Source: Luteimonas galliterrae (GTDB lineage Bacteria > Pseudomonadota > Gammaproteobacteria > Xanthomonadales > Xanthomonadaceae). From it: a DNA stretch of 64,000 nucleotides. A model generated the notes under the pieces. That model was not told the DNA's origin. It saw only the letters and a list, made by a program, of their open reading frames with translations, and did not search any database. The DNA lies in NCBI RefSeq assembly GCF_023374055.1, contig NZ_JAMBEP010000001.1, forward strand, positions 372,001 to 436,000, written 5' to 3'. Position 1 is the stretch's first letter, and each line of letters begins with the position of its first letter. Position numbers and translations under genes: made by a program. Below, one piece after another: positions 25,884 through 35,068 of the stretch.

Positions 25884-26113
25884 TTTCAGCCGTCATTCCC
25901 GCGAAGGCGGGAATCCAGTGACCTTCAGGGTCTCCAGATCGCGACGAGGCTATCTGCCATGCCGCGCGCCTCACCCAACCCTCTCCCGCAAGCGGGAGAG
26001 GGCTAAGCGAATAAGTCACTGGATTATTCGCTTCGCTCACCCCTTCGGGGCCGTCCTTCGGACGTTCTGCGCGCTACGCGCTTGTCCCGCCTTCGCGGGA
26101 ATGACGGCTGAAA
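25884..26113. repeat. 29-bp perfect inverted repeat with internal hairpin
   Basis: The arms (25884-25912 and 26085-26113) are perfect complements built on CCGTCATTCCCGCGAAGGCG. Between them lie the perfect hairpin CCCTCTCCCGC-AA-GCGGGAGAGGG (25979-26002) and a tract of GC-rich small palindromes. Arms and hairpin both belong to dispersed xanthomonad-type repeat families. The gene-free stretch 25774-26206 holds nothing else that I can support. Confidence 0.8.
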
Positions 26114-26206
26114 GCATCGTCACCTGCGCCCACCCCCGACTTTCGCCATACGCGCCCACCGGTCCGAAGGTGTAAGAGTGCGGCTCCAGCCGTTGGGAGC
26201 CATCGC

Positions 26207-27349
26207 ATGACCACCCGCCGTGACCTGCTCAAGTTCAGCGCGCTCGCCGCTGCCGCTTCCGCCTTGCCGTCGTTCGCCTTCGCGCAGGGCGCCAAGCCTG
26301 TGGGCAAGGCGGCCAAGCCGCTGAACATCCTCATCCTGGGCGGCACCGGCTTCACCGGGCCGTTCCAGGTGAACTACGCGCTGGCGCGCGGGCACAAGAT
26401 CACGCTGTTCAACCGCGGCAAGCGGCCATCGCCGGAATGGCCGGGGGAAGTGGAACAGCTGCACGGCGACCGCAACACCGGCGACCTGAAGTCGCTGGAA
26501 GGGCGCAAGTGGGACGTGTGCATCGACAATCCCACCAGTCTGCCGTTCTGGGTGCGCGATGCCGGCAAAGTGCTGAAAGGCAACGTCGGTCACTATCTTT
26601 TCATTTCCACGATCTCGGTCTATGCCGACGGCAGCAAGCCCGGCATCAGCGAGGGCGACGCGCTCGCGGTCTACAAGGGCAAGGATGCGATGGCCGAAAC
26701 ACAAGAAGCGCTGCGCGCCGACATCGAGAACCTTTACGGTCCGCTGAAGGCATTGAGCGAAGCCGAAGCGCACAAGCAATTCGGCGAACGCGTCACCATC
26801 GTGCGCCCCGGCTACATCGTGGGGCCGCGCGACGAGACCGACCGCTTCACCTACTGGCCGCATCGCGTCGCGCAAGGCGGCGAAATGCTGGTGCCGGGCG
26901 ACGGTTCCGATCCGGTGCAGATCATCGACGGCCGCGATCTGGGCGAATGGATGATCCGGCTGGCCGAAGCGGGCACCGTCGGCACGTTCAACGCGGTGGG
27001 CCCGAAGGATCCGCTGACCATGGACGCCATGCTGCGCGGTTGCCAGCAGGCCGTAGGCGGCAAGCCGACGTATACGCACGTCACGCCCGAGTTCCTGGAA
27101 GAACAGAAAGTCGGCGAGCTGCCGATCTGGACGTCGGCCAAGAGCGGTCCGTATGCGGGCTACGGCGCGGTCAGCAACAAGAAGGCGATCGCGGCCGGGC
27201 TGACCTATCGACCCTTCGACACTACCGTGACCGATCTGATGGCCTGGTTCCGCAGCCTGCCGGCCGAGCGGCAGGCGAAGCTGCGTGCGGGCATCACGCG
27301 CGAGCAGGAGGCCGATCTGCTCAAGAAGTGGCACGCGGCCAAGCGCTGA
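26207..27349 (+). CDS. exported NAD-dependent epimerase/dehydratase-like protein
   Basis: 380 residues, ATG 26207 behind TTGGGAGCCATCGC. Twin-arginine signal [20 protein letters not shown]. The Rossmann domain starts with [18 protein letters not shown] (GGTGFTG, NAD-binding) and FNRGKRPS; the catalytic region has [12 protein letters not shown] and the YxxxK pair as [12 protein letters not shown]. It is an extended short-chain dehydrogenase similar to the mRNA-binding/isoflavone-reductase-like bacterial epimerases. Export of a folded cofactor-bound enzyme explains the Tat signal. Substrate unknown. The mutasome remnant begins ~145 bp downstream. Confidence 0.85.
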   Translation: MTTRRDLLKFSALAAAASALPSFAFAQGAKPVGKAAKPLNILILGGTGFTGPFQVNYALARGHKITLFNRGKRPSPEWPGEVEQLHGDRNTGDLKSLEGRKWDVCIDNPTSLPFWVRDAGKVLKGNVGHYLFISTISVYADGSKPGISEGDALAVYKGKDAMAETQEALRADIENLYGPLKALSEAEAHKQFGERVTIVRPGYIVGPRDETDRFTYWPHRVAQGGEMLVPGDGSDPVQIIDGRDLGEWMIRLAEAGTVGTFNAVGPKDPLTMDAMLRGCQQAVGGKPTYTHVTPEFLEEQKVGELPIWTSAKSGPYAGYGAVSNKKAIAAGLTYRPFDTTVTDLMAWFRSLPAERQAKLRAGITREQEADLLKKWHAAKR

Positions 27350-27494
27350 GGCCTGCACGGCGGTTCCCGCCGTCCGCTTGCGACATCGTTCGGGGCGGCT
27401 CTGCGGCTGCCCGAGCGGCAGCGTTTGCGACTTTTCTTATTACGGAGCCGACGAAGGCGCTGCCATAATCGCCGCGTCGCAATGGCCTAACTGC

Positions 27495-28283
27495 ATCGTC
27501 CTGGAAGCGCAAAGCAGTTTTTCGATTTTGGGGCAATGGCCGCAATTCGAGGCACGCCTGCGTGAGGATCTCAAGGAACTAGGATTTCGTCATCGCATCG
27601 CGCTGGCGCCGACGCCGGGCGCAGCCCGCGTCTTGGCCGGGGTGCAAGATGGGCTTGCGATTGAACAGAGCGAACATCTACGGGTGACCTTGGGCCGCGT
27701 GCCCGTCGTGCGCGCTCACCTACCGGAAGACGCTGGCGAGCGCTTATACAAGATGGGGCTTCGCCACATGCGGCAAGTCTTTGATCTGCCACGCGATGCG
27801 CTGCGCCGCCGATTTGGAGCTGAGCTATTGTTGCACGTCGACCGATTGCTCGGCCAGGCGCCGGAATCGCATACGTGCTATCAGCCGCTGGACGTTTTCG
27901 ACATGCGAGTTGAGCTCAATTACGAAGTTGAGCAGCACCCAGCCTTGTTATTTCCCATACGACGCATGACGGCCGACTTGGCGGCTTATCTCGCAGGCTG
28001 CGACGGCGGAGTGCAGCAATTCGTGTTTGAACTTCAGCACGAGCAGCATGCCGCTACACGCCTCGTGGTCGGCCTGTTATCTGCTGAACGGGCATGGCTT
28101 GCTGTCGAGCTACATCGCGATCAGGACGATGCCAAGAGGCTAAACGCGCTGCTCGCCGCCGCCAAGGAGCTCGGCCTACCTGCGGTCGCTGCCGGCGACG
28201 TGCATATGGACATTCGCCGCCGGCGCGCCTTGCAGGACAACCGTCGATGGCGTCGGGAATTTGATCGCAACGCGGCTTTATGA
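27495..28283 (+). pseudogene. imuB-dnaE2 remnant: ImuB fragment fused in frame to DnaE2 fragment (mutasome remnant)
   Basis: From 27495 the frame reads as the middle of ImuB, the inactive Y-family polymerase of the SOS mutasome: [56 protein letters not shown] and [20 protein letters not shown]. At about 28092 it passes without a break into the PHP region of the error-prone polymerase DnaE2: [17 protein letters not shown], then [20 protein letters not shown] and LQD, ending at a TGA at 28281. The ImuB N-terminus (~90 residues), its C-terminus and nearly all of DnaE2 are missing. In intact loci imuB and dnaE2 are adjacent, so one internal deletion plus 5' loss explains it. The frame upstream of 27495 is not ImuB-like. 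No function expected. Confidence 0.8.
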
Positions 28284-28476
28284 CCTGAGCACGTTGCTCG
28301 GCGCCCTGGACGCCAGAAGCCGGGATTTCCGCTAGGGTTTTGGTACCACCAACCTTCGGCCGTCATTTCCGACACATTTAGGATTCAGTCGGCGCCGATC
28401 AGGCGCGTTGGCATCGTGCCAGGAGGAAGAGCAAAGTGGAGGGCATGGCCAACACCCAGGGGGAGTACGCTGAGGC

Positions 28477-28650
28477 TTAGAGGGCTATCGCGCCCACCCT
28501 TACAGCTGCGGGCTCATAGCGGGCCATCGCGACGGTCCCAGCAAGTATCGCCAGCGCCGGCAGCCCGATCCAAGCGCTCGTAAGCCTTAAGACGGCCACC
28601 GCGGCCCCAAGAGCGATGAACGCAACCAAGAGGGGCAATATCCTACCCAA
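28477..28650 (-). CDS. possible small membrane protein, doubtful
   Basis: A 57-codon minus-strand frame from a TTG at 28650 to TAA at 28477 encodes an unusually hydrophobic peptide (RILPLLVAFIALGAAVAVL, then WIGLPALAILAGTVAM) that would form two membrane helices. An in-frame stop lies ~20 codons further upstream and there is no ATG or convincing ribosome binding site, so it may be a relic. The remaining gene-free sequence between 28284 and 28712 shows nothing I can support. Confidence 0.22.
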   Translation of the reverse strand: MGRILPLLVAFIALGAAVAVLRLTSAWIGLPALAILAGTVAMARYEPAAVRVGAIAL

Positions 28651-28712
28651 GGTCCCTTGACGAGTCCTTGAATCACTCGCAAGCTACCCAACGAGCGGGG
28701 ACCTCTAAAGGA

Positions 28713-31700
28713 ATGGAAGTGACGACCCTCACCAAGGACGGGGGAGATTCGCGCTCTCCCACAGCTGCATCTAAAACAGCGAGCAGCCTGGATAGCCGCG
28801 GCCTGTGCCTGCACCATTTATTCCAAATCGTAGCATTGCTGCTACTCATTCTCTGCGGCTCTGCAAAAGCAGAGTTTTACGACGTTCCATGGAAATGGCA
28901 TGTCCAGCTGGAAGGCCGGTGTCCCTACGAGGATCACTTCGGAACCGCCGACACCATTCCGCTGGCCTCCGCAGCTCAGTGGGAGGCGGAACAGCGTTGT
29001 GTAAGGCCGATCTTCAATGACCACTACGAAATCATCTATAAGTACTGGGGCGCCTCTACACGAACGTTTGCCCCCAATGGGGCTTATCGTGACCTCGGCA
29101 TCATCGGTACGGTGTACCAGTACGATCCAGGTACCAACCTAGGTAAACAGGATTGCAATGCGAATGTAACCTGCGGCAATCCCATCACCATTTCGATAGG
29201 CAACAAATTTCAGCGCGAACCCGATTTTTCTAACGACAGCGCGCTAGAGCTGACTCGTTACTACAACAGCCACAAGGCCGCACGGTCCGATGGGTTTGGA
29301 CGCCACTGGACACACTCATACAGTTTCCGCCTAGAGCACCTGACTAATCCAGATACAGGCGAAGCGCGAGTCCGCATCTATCGTCCTGACGGCGGTCACG
29401 TCAATTTCACAAAATCGGGCGCGGTCTGGACTGCACCCACTAACGTAGTGGGCACATTAGTCGAGCATCGGGATACCAATGGCGTATTGCTAGGGTGGTT
29501 CTATGCGCCTAGTGACGGTCGCGTGTTGGAAAGCTATGACCTCCTTGGGCGTCTAGCTCTGATCGATAATTCTGACGGAACTACTACCCAGTTCGAATAT
29601 AACGACGGTGTCGTCGAAAACAATGCAGATGACTATCTGCTTACAAAGGTAGTAGATCCAGAAGGGCGATCGTTACTTTTCGAGTACGATCCCTCTGGAC
29701 ATGTGATTGCAGTAACCGATCCGACCGGCGCCGAGTATCAATATGGGTATGACTTAGAAGGTCGCTTAGCGAGCGTAACTTTCCCAGGCGGCGCTCAAAG
29801 ACTGTACCACTACAATGAGCCCTCATTGAATGGCGGTTACAGTCAACCAACAGCGCTAACCGGGATCACATCTGAAGACGGACAACGTTATGCGACTTTC
29901 GCCTACGATGTATTCGAGCGGGCAGTATCCACCGAGCACGCGCTGTCAACCTCAAAATTCTCAATTCAATATGTAGGCGATTCGTCTCCGACATCGGCAA
30001 CCGTCACCTTGCCGCTTGGCGAGACGCAACAGATCGGATTCAACACGTTTCTCGGCTCAAGAAGGGCTACGTCGCTGACGCGCCAGTGCTCAGGCTGTCC
30101 AACCAACACCAGCAGCTACAGCTACGATGTCAACGGCAGGATGGATTTAGTTACGGATAGTTCGAGTGTCACTTTCGACTACGATTACGACGGCCGCGGT
30201 TTGCTGACCCAGCAAGTAGATGCAGCGAATAACGCGTCCGGGATAAGACGCACTACTCAAACGGACTGGCATTCTACGTACGACGTGCCTGTCGAACGGC
30301 GGCGCCGAGACGCCAACAATACGTTGGTCGGAAAAGACAATTGGACTTATAACGCTCGCGGGCAAGAACTGACGGCCACCCAGACAGACCCGACCACTTC
30401 AGCCACGCGCATCACCACCACGACCTATTGCGAGCAGGCCGATATCACCAACGGCCTGTGCCCGCTACTGGGCTTGCTCACCTCGACCAACGGTCCGCGC
30501 ACGGACGTGGCCGACACCACCACTTACACCTACTACGCCAGCGACGAAGGCTCGTGCGCGTCCTCGCCCACCACCTGCCCGCACCGCAAGGGCGATCTGT
30601 GGAAAGTCACTGACGCCCTGGGCCGGGTAACCGAGACCCTGGCCTACGACGGCGCCGGCCGGGTGCTGTCGGTGAAGGACGCGAACAATGTCGTCACCGA
30701 CTTCACTTACCATCCTCGCGGCTGGCTGACCGCGCGCAAGGTGCGCGGCACCAACAACGCTTCGGAAGCCGACGACCAGATCACTACGATCGAATACTGG
30801 CCCACCGGCCTGGTCAAGAAAGTCACCCAGCCCGACGGCGCGTTCACCGCGTATACCTACGATGCCGCACACCGCCTGACCGACATCGCCGACAACGCCG
30901 GCAACACGATCCATTACACCCTGGATAACGCCGGCAACCGCACCGCCGAAGACACCAAGGATGCGGGCAACGTCCTGCGCCGGACCTTGTCGCGGGTCTA
31001 CAACCAGCTCGGCCAGCTGCAGACGGCCAAGGACGCCTACAACCACGCCACCGGCTTCACCTACGACGCCAACGGGAATAACCAGACCGTCACCGATGCG
31101 CTGAACCGGGTTGCCGACAACGATTACGATCCGCTCAATCGCCTGGTGCGGACCCTGCAGGACGTGGGCGGCATCGAAGCCGAGACGAAGTTCGCCTACG
31201 ACGCCCAGGACAACCTGACCAAAGTCACCGACCCCAAGGGGCTGGACACCACCTACACCTACAACGGCTTCAGCGATCTGACCCAGCTGAGCAGCCCGGA
31301 CACGGGCGTCACCACCTACACCTACGACAGCGCCGGCAACCGCAAGACCCAGACCGACGCGAGGAATATCACCGCGACCTACAGCTACGACGCGCTCAAC
31401 CGACTCACCGGCATCGCTTATCCGACCAGCAGCCTAAACGTCACCTACGCCTACGACACGGTCAACGCCAGCTGCATCGCCGGCGAAACCTTCGCCATCG
31501 GCAGGATGACCAAGATGATCGACGGCAGCGGCAACACGCAGTATTGCTACGACCGGTTCGGCAATGTCACTCGGAAACGGCAGACCACTAACAGCCAGGC
31601 CTTCGAACTGCGCTACGCCTATACGAAGGCCGGCCAGCTGCAGGCCATAACCTATCCCGACGGCACGGTGGTCGATTACGCCAGAAACGGGCAGGGACGC

Positions 31701-33275
31701 ACCACCGAAATAGGGGTAACTCGTTCGGGGGGTGCGAGGCAGATTCTGTTAAACCAGGCCACCTATTATCCGTTCGGCCCCGTAGCCGCTTGGACATATG
31801 GCAACGGCCGCACGATGACGCGAAGCCTCAATCAAAACTATCAGCCTCTCGCAATCGCAGATGTAGCTAGCGGAGGACTTTCGCTAGGCTTCGAGTTCGA
31901 CGCCATTGGCAATTTGAAGAAACTGTACAGCGCCGATCAAGTCATCATCAAGGCCCAGTACAGCTACGACACATTGAATCGGCTTACCGATGTGAAGGAC
32001 GGGCCAACCGGCACGGTCATTGATCACTATACTTACGATGCGACCGGGAACCGCACCAGCTTAACCAATGCGGGCGGAACAACGAACTATACGTATCCAA
32101 TTACCAGCCATCGTCTGACACAAGTGGGTACCGTCGCCAGAACCTACGACAATGCAGGCAACACGGTACAAATCGGCGGCACCGCACGACAGTTTGTTTA
32201 CGACAATCGCGGCCGACTACGCCAAGTCAAAGCGGGCAGCACTGTCACGATGAACTACGTACTCAATGCACACGGGCAGCAGGTGAGGAGATACCTAGGC
32301 ACATCTAACTCCTATTCGCTTTATGACGAAGAAGGACGTTGGCTCGGCGAATACAGCGCCGGTGGTGTGCCAGTACAGCAGGCTATCTGGCTGGACGATT
32401 TACCAACGGGACTTCTCGCCGGCAGCGGCACGACCCAAAAGTTGCACTACCTCCAACCCGATCACCTGGCCACACCTAGGACTGTGATCGATCAAGCGCT
32501 AAATACCGTGATTTGGCGCTGGGACCTGAATGGTGATGCGTTCGGGAACACCGTGCCAAATCAGGATCCAGACGGCAACGGCACTACATTCGTTATGGAT
32601 TTGCGATTTCCCGGGCAGCGTTACGATGCGGCCTCCGGACTCAACTATAACTACTATCGCAACTACGAGAGTGCCACCGGGCGATATTCGCAGAGCGATC
32701 CGCTGGGACAGACCGCCGGCGTCAGCACCTACGGCTATGTAAGCGCTTCGCCGCTAATCTGGGCTGATTTTTGGGGTTTGCTGCAATGGCTAAAGAATCC
32801 GATTCAATGGTCACCTACGCTGACCACGGGGCTAGAAACACAAACGTACCCTGGAAGCGGTTATGGCGCGCCCGCTGCACCTTCACTGGGAGCTAGGACG
32901 ACGATCGACTGGGTGATCACGCCGACGTGCAAATGCGAGAATAATGACTACTTTCTTCAAGAGTACAGCGTCGCATTCACGCCCATCGTGTACCTCCGGC
33001 AGAGCTACCTAAGCCCGAAGATTAGAGGCGAAATTAAAGAAGACGAGCGCGAGCATGTTGGCGACCTGCTGGGCTGGGTCGATTCGGCAAAAGCAGGGGC
33101 CGAGCGGCTGGAACAATCGATGAAATCGAAATCAGCCAAGACGATGGAAGCTTGCGTAAATGATGCAACGTTGCGAATGCAAGAATACCTCGCACCGAGT
33201 GCTGACGCCGCTGTGGAAGCCTCCTACAAGAGATACGATGCCTCTAAACGTCATCGCGTAGTCGTGCCGGAGTAA
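28713..33275 (+). CDS. Rhs repeat protein with export signal and variable C-terminal tip
   Basis: About 1,520 residues. A polar leader and the hydrophobic segment LFQIVALLLLILCGSAKA (to about residue 53) look like a signal peptide. A DUF6531-type region follows (CGNPITISIGNKFQREPDF, LTRYYNSHKAARSDGFGRHW), then the long run of YD repeats (YDxxGN, TYDAAHRLTDI and similar). The core ends with PGQRYDAASGLNYNYYRNYE and GRYSQSDPLGQTAGVSTYGY at ~32,780; the last ~164 residues are a different domain that contains CKCENNDYFLQEY and DEREHVGDLLGWVDSAKAG. Such tips are usually toxins, but I do not recognise this one. Start: ATG 28713 overlaps AAAGGA; GTG 28719 is six bases from it and equally likely. The middle of the gene is much richer in GC than both ends. 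Confidence 0.88.
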   Translation: MEVTTLTKDGGDSRSPTAASKTASSLDSRGLCLHHLFQIVALLLLILCGSAKAEFYDVPWKWHVQLEGRCPYEDHFGTADTIPLASAAQWEAEQRCVRPIFNDHYEIIYKYWGASTRTFAPNGAYRDLGIIGTVYQYDPGTNLGKQDCNANVTCGNPITISIGNKFQREPDFSNDSALELTRYYNSHKAARSDGFGRHWTHSYSFRLEHLTNPDTGEARVRIYRPDGGHVNFTKSGAVWTAPTNVVGTLVEHRDTNGVLLGWFYAPSDGRVLESYDLLGRLALIDNSDGTTTQFEYNDGVVENNADDYLLTKVVDPEGRSLLFEYDPSGHVIAVTDPTGAEYQYGYDLEGRLASVTFPGGAQRLYHYNEPSLNGGYSQPTALTGITSEDGQRYATFAYDVFERAVSTEHALSTSKFSIQYVGDSSPTSATVTLPLGETQQIGFNTFLGSRRATSLTRQCSGCPTNTSSYSYDVNGRMDLVTDSSSVTFDYDYDGRGLLTQQVDAANNASGIRRTTQTDWHSTYDVPVERRRRDANNTLVGKDNWTYNARGQELTATQTDPTTSATRITTTTYCEQADITNGLCPLLGLLTSTNGPRTDVADTTTYTYYASDEGSCASSPTTCPHRKGDLWKVTDALGRVTETLAYDGAGRVLSVKDANNVVTDFTYHPRGWLTARKVRGTNNASEADDQITTIEYWPTGLVKKVTQPDGAFTAYTYDAAHRLTDIADNAGNTIHYTLDNAGNRTAEDTKDAGNVLRRTLSRVYNQLGQLQTAKDAYNHATGFTYDANGNNQTVTDALNRVADNDYDPLNRLVRTLQDVGGIEAETKFAYDAQDNLTKVTDPKGLDTTYTYNGFSDLTQLSSPDTGVTTYTYDSAGNRKTQTDARNITATYSYDALNRLTGIAYPTSSLNVTYAYDTVNASCIAGETFAIGRMTKMIDGSGNTQYCYDRFGNVTRKRQTTNSQAFELRYAYTKAGQLQAITYPDGTVVDYARNGQGRTTEIGVTRSGGARQILLNQATYYPFGPVAAWTYGNGRTMTRSLNQNYQPLAIADVASGGLSLGFEFDAIGNLKKLYSADQVIIKAQYSYDTLNRLTDVKDGPTGTVIDHYTYDATGNRTSLTNAGGTTNYTYPITSHRLTQVGTVARTYDNAGNTVQIGGTARQFVYDNRGRLRQVKAGSTVTMNYVLNAHGQQVRRYLGTSNSYSLYDEEGRWLGEYSAGGVPVQQAIWLDDLPTGLLAGSGTTQKLHYLQPDHLATPRTVIDQALNTVIWRWDLNGDAFGNTVPNQDPDGNGTTFVMDLRFPGQRYDAASGLNYNYYRNYESATGRYSQSDPLGQTAGVSTYGYVSASPLIWADFWGLLQWLKNPIQWSPTLTTGLETQTYPGSGYGAPAAPSLGARTTIDWVITPTCKCENNDYFLQEYSVAFTPIVYLRQSYLSPKIRGEIKEDEREHVGDLLGWVDSAKAGAERLEQSMKSKSAKTMEACVNDATLRMQEYLAPSADAAVEASYKRYDASKRHRVVVPE

Positions 33276-33279
33276 TACC

Positions 33280-33747
33280 ATGAAACTCAGTATTGTCTTG
33301 ATGCTAGTTGGGATCACATCGATGCCACTAAGCGCGATGGCCGTAGAAAACTGCGCTGGCGTAACGGCTAAGTATCAAGGTACTTCCCGATATGCGCTGT
33401 GGGGGAAGGAGAGATCAGCAGCTTCTTTTGAAGTCATCAATGACGGCAAGCAAAAAGTTTCATTGGCCGTAGAATCCAAGACGGTGCCTCTACTAGCCCA
33501 CGGAGGATTCTTTGAGCTCCAAGCGCGCCCTGGCGCTTCATCCGCGCAATGGGAATCCTACAAGCCGGCTCTCGAGCACCACTTACCGCCTGACGCCTGG
33601 ATTACGATGGCAAAGAACGGTGGTGCCGTCGTCAATCTCCTGATCGACAGGGCACTTTCCGACCCCAAGCGAGGCGCATTGCGGTTTCGCGCGTCGTTTG
33701 AATTCGATAACGGCTGCAAGGTTGTTTCGGACGCCTTTGCCCTCTAG
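33280..33747 (+). CDS. exported small protein next to rhs, possible cognate immunity protein
   Basis: 155 residues; starts 4 bp after the rhs stop, with GGAG eight bases upstream inside the rhs end. Signal peptide KLSIVLMLVGITSMPLSAMA; mature part begins VENCAGVTAKYQG. Two Cys (NCAG and NGCKV) could form a disulfide, and the pattern of alternating strands (SFEVINDGKQKVSLAVE) suggests a beta-sandwich. The tight coupling and export fit an immunity or chaperone partner of the Rhs tip acting in the periplasm. That role is inference from position; no family was recognised. Confidence 0.7.
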   Translation: MKLSIVLMLVGITSMPLSAMAVENCAGVTAKYQGTSRYALWGKERSAASFEVINDGKQKVSLAVESKTVPLLAHGGFFELQARPGASSAQWESYKPALEHHLPPDAWITMAKNGGAVVNLLIDRALSDPKRGALRFRASFEFDNGCKVVSDAFAL

Positions 33748-33805
33748 AACGGCAATTTAGTGCAGGGAGAACGGCAGCCGAAGCCGCCGTTCCTGGCAGT
33801 GCCGG

Positions 33806-34006
33806 TTAGCTTTCCTTGGCTGGCAGCGGTTCGCGCAGCACCAAACGGTTGCTGACGCTCAAGCCCTTGGCGAGCACGATGTCGAAGCACTTGCCGTCGT
33901 CGTGGGCGAACGAGACGCCTACGTCGATCCACTTGGTGCCGGAGTGGTCGCCTTCGCCATAGTTCTCCACGACACTGGCGCGGTAAGCGATGTTTTTCTT
34001 GGCCAT
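33806..34006 (-). CDS. small conserved-looking hypothetical protein
   Basis: 66 residues on the minus strand, ATG 34006 with AGGCGACAGCATC upstream. The pattern KWIDVGVSFAHDDGKCFDIV and LSVSNRLVLREP recalls a small family often encoded on integrative elements and plasmids (W.DIG..W.HKDGKGF.I.L ... GRLVLR). No signal peptide. It is convergent with the partner gene of rhs. The 34007-34269 gap holds a small terminator-like hairpin and no gene I can support. Function unknown. Confidence 0.5.
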   Translation of the reverse strand: MAKKNIAYRASVVENYGEGDHSGTKWIDVGVSFAHDDGKCFDIVLAKGLSVSNRLVLREPLPAKES

Positions 34007-34227
34007 GATGCTGTCGCCTGATGGTGAGCGCGGGTTGAGGCGGGACGCTCATTAGCGCTACGAGTGCCAAGTGCAGTAGCAAGGAATGAGACGAACATAC
34101 TCATCAATCCAAGCCATGCTCGATTCAAGGAAATAGTGCTGGTCGCCGACGAACCGTTGGCGCTGGATAGCCGGCTATTCGACTAGAAGGCTACGGAACG
34201 CGGGACATGGGATAAAGCTTATGTCCT

Positions 34228-34248
34228 AAAAAAAGCCCGGGGGAGGGC
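34228..34248 (-). terminator. weak terminator-like hairpin on the minus strand
   Basis: Read on the minus strand: GCCC, a six-base loop, GGGC and then seven T. The stem is short (4 bp, extendable by G-C neighbours). No minus-strand gene ends just before it, so it may be left over from a gene lost from the island. Confidence 0.3.
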
Positions 34249-34269
34249 AAGCAACAGCTCGTCGCATAT

Positions 34270-35059
34270 ATGGCTGCACAATTCGAAAAACTGTTAGAGA
34301 TGCTGGACGAAGAACAGCTAGAACGCTTTGTTATGGCGTATAGCGACCATGCCTTCGTCACGGTACGATCTGCGCGAAGAGAAGGTCGTAAAGGGCAGAG
34401 TCAGAATGGCGTCGACGTTAGCGCGGTGCTTCATGAAAGGGGCTTTGTTGGCTACCAAGCAAAAGCCTATAAGCGAACGAAGCTCATTAGTGCCGTCATA
34501 GATGCGGAGATAGCCAAGGCACATAATTTCAGCCCTCCGCTTGAATACTTCACGATCGTTACGTTAAATACGCGAACCAGGCCGCTGCAGGAGCATGCAC
34601 GCAAGCAGCTCCTACATGGCAAAAAGAATCGTATTGAAGTTCTAGGGGGTTGATGATCCTGCCGATATTGTCAGCACCAACGACGCACTAAGAAAACTGT
34701 TAGGCGATTTCACTTTGTCAGACATTCTGCCCCTATATACAAATCAGGGTGCAGATGCCTCGCTTGTCTCCACAAAACTGTTGTCCGTCGAGACAGAGGG
34801 TGCGCTATCGCCAGAGTTACGCGCAATTGAAGATTGGATTAATGCAGGATTTCCAAAAAAGGCCCTAGCGCTCCTGGGCGGCTATGCCGGGCCAGAGAGC
34901 GATGCAGCTCGCGTTCGGCTTGAAAGTAAGGCGCGGTTCTACCTGAAGGAATACGCCACTGCCCAGCTTGGCAAGGACGAGAGCACCAAGCAGAGCCCGG
35001 ATGTCGTCGTTTTAAGCATAGGCGCGCAGCGGTTGGCGCGGCATCTCTCATACAGATAG
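34270..35059 (+). pseudogene. restriction-endonuclease-like protein gene, frameshifted
   Basis: Two frames describe one protein. The first (34270-34653, 127 residues) has a PD-(D/E)xK-type signature: VTVRSARREGRKGQSQNGVD followed by GFVGYQAKAYKRT, where the Asp of GVDV and the QxK would be catalytic. It stops in TGA just after a G5 run at 34645-34649. Removing one G joins it directly to the second frame: EVLG-VDDPADIVSTNDALRK, continuing to 35059 with IEDWINAGFPKKALALLGGY, a helical region. N-terminal nuclease-like plus helical C-terminus is the layout of several defence proteins. The end (KQSPDVVVLSIGAQRLARHL) looks cut short. Either a real mutation or a sequencing error in the homopolymer. 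Confidence 0.65.
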
Positions 35060-35068
35060 GGGACTGTT

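Noticed and set aside
28713-33275. CRISPR-like or tandem DNA repeat within rhs
   Set aside because: The periodicity is at the protein level (YD repeats) with variable spacing; there are no identical spaced DNA repeats.
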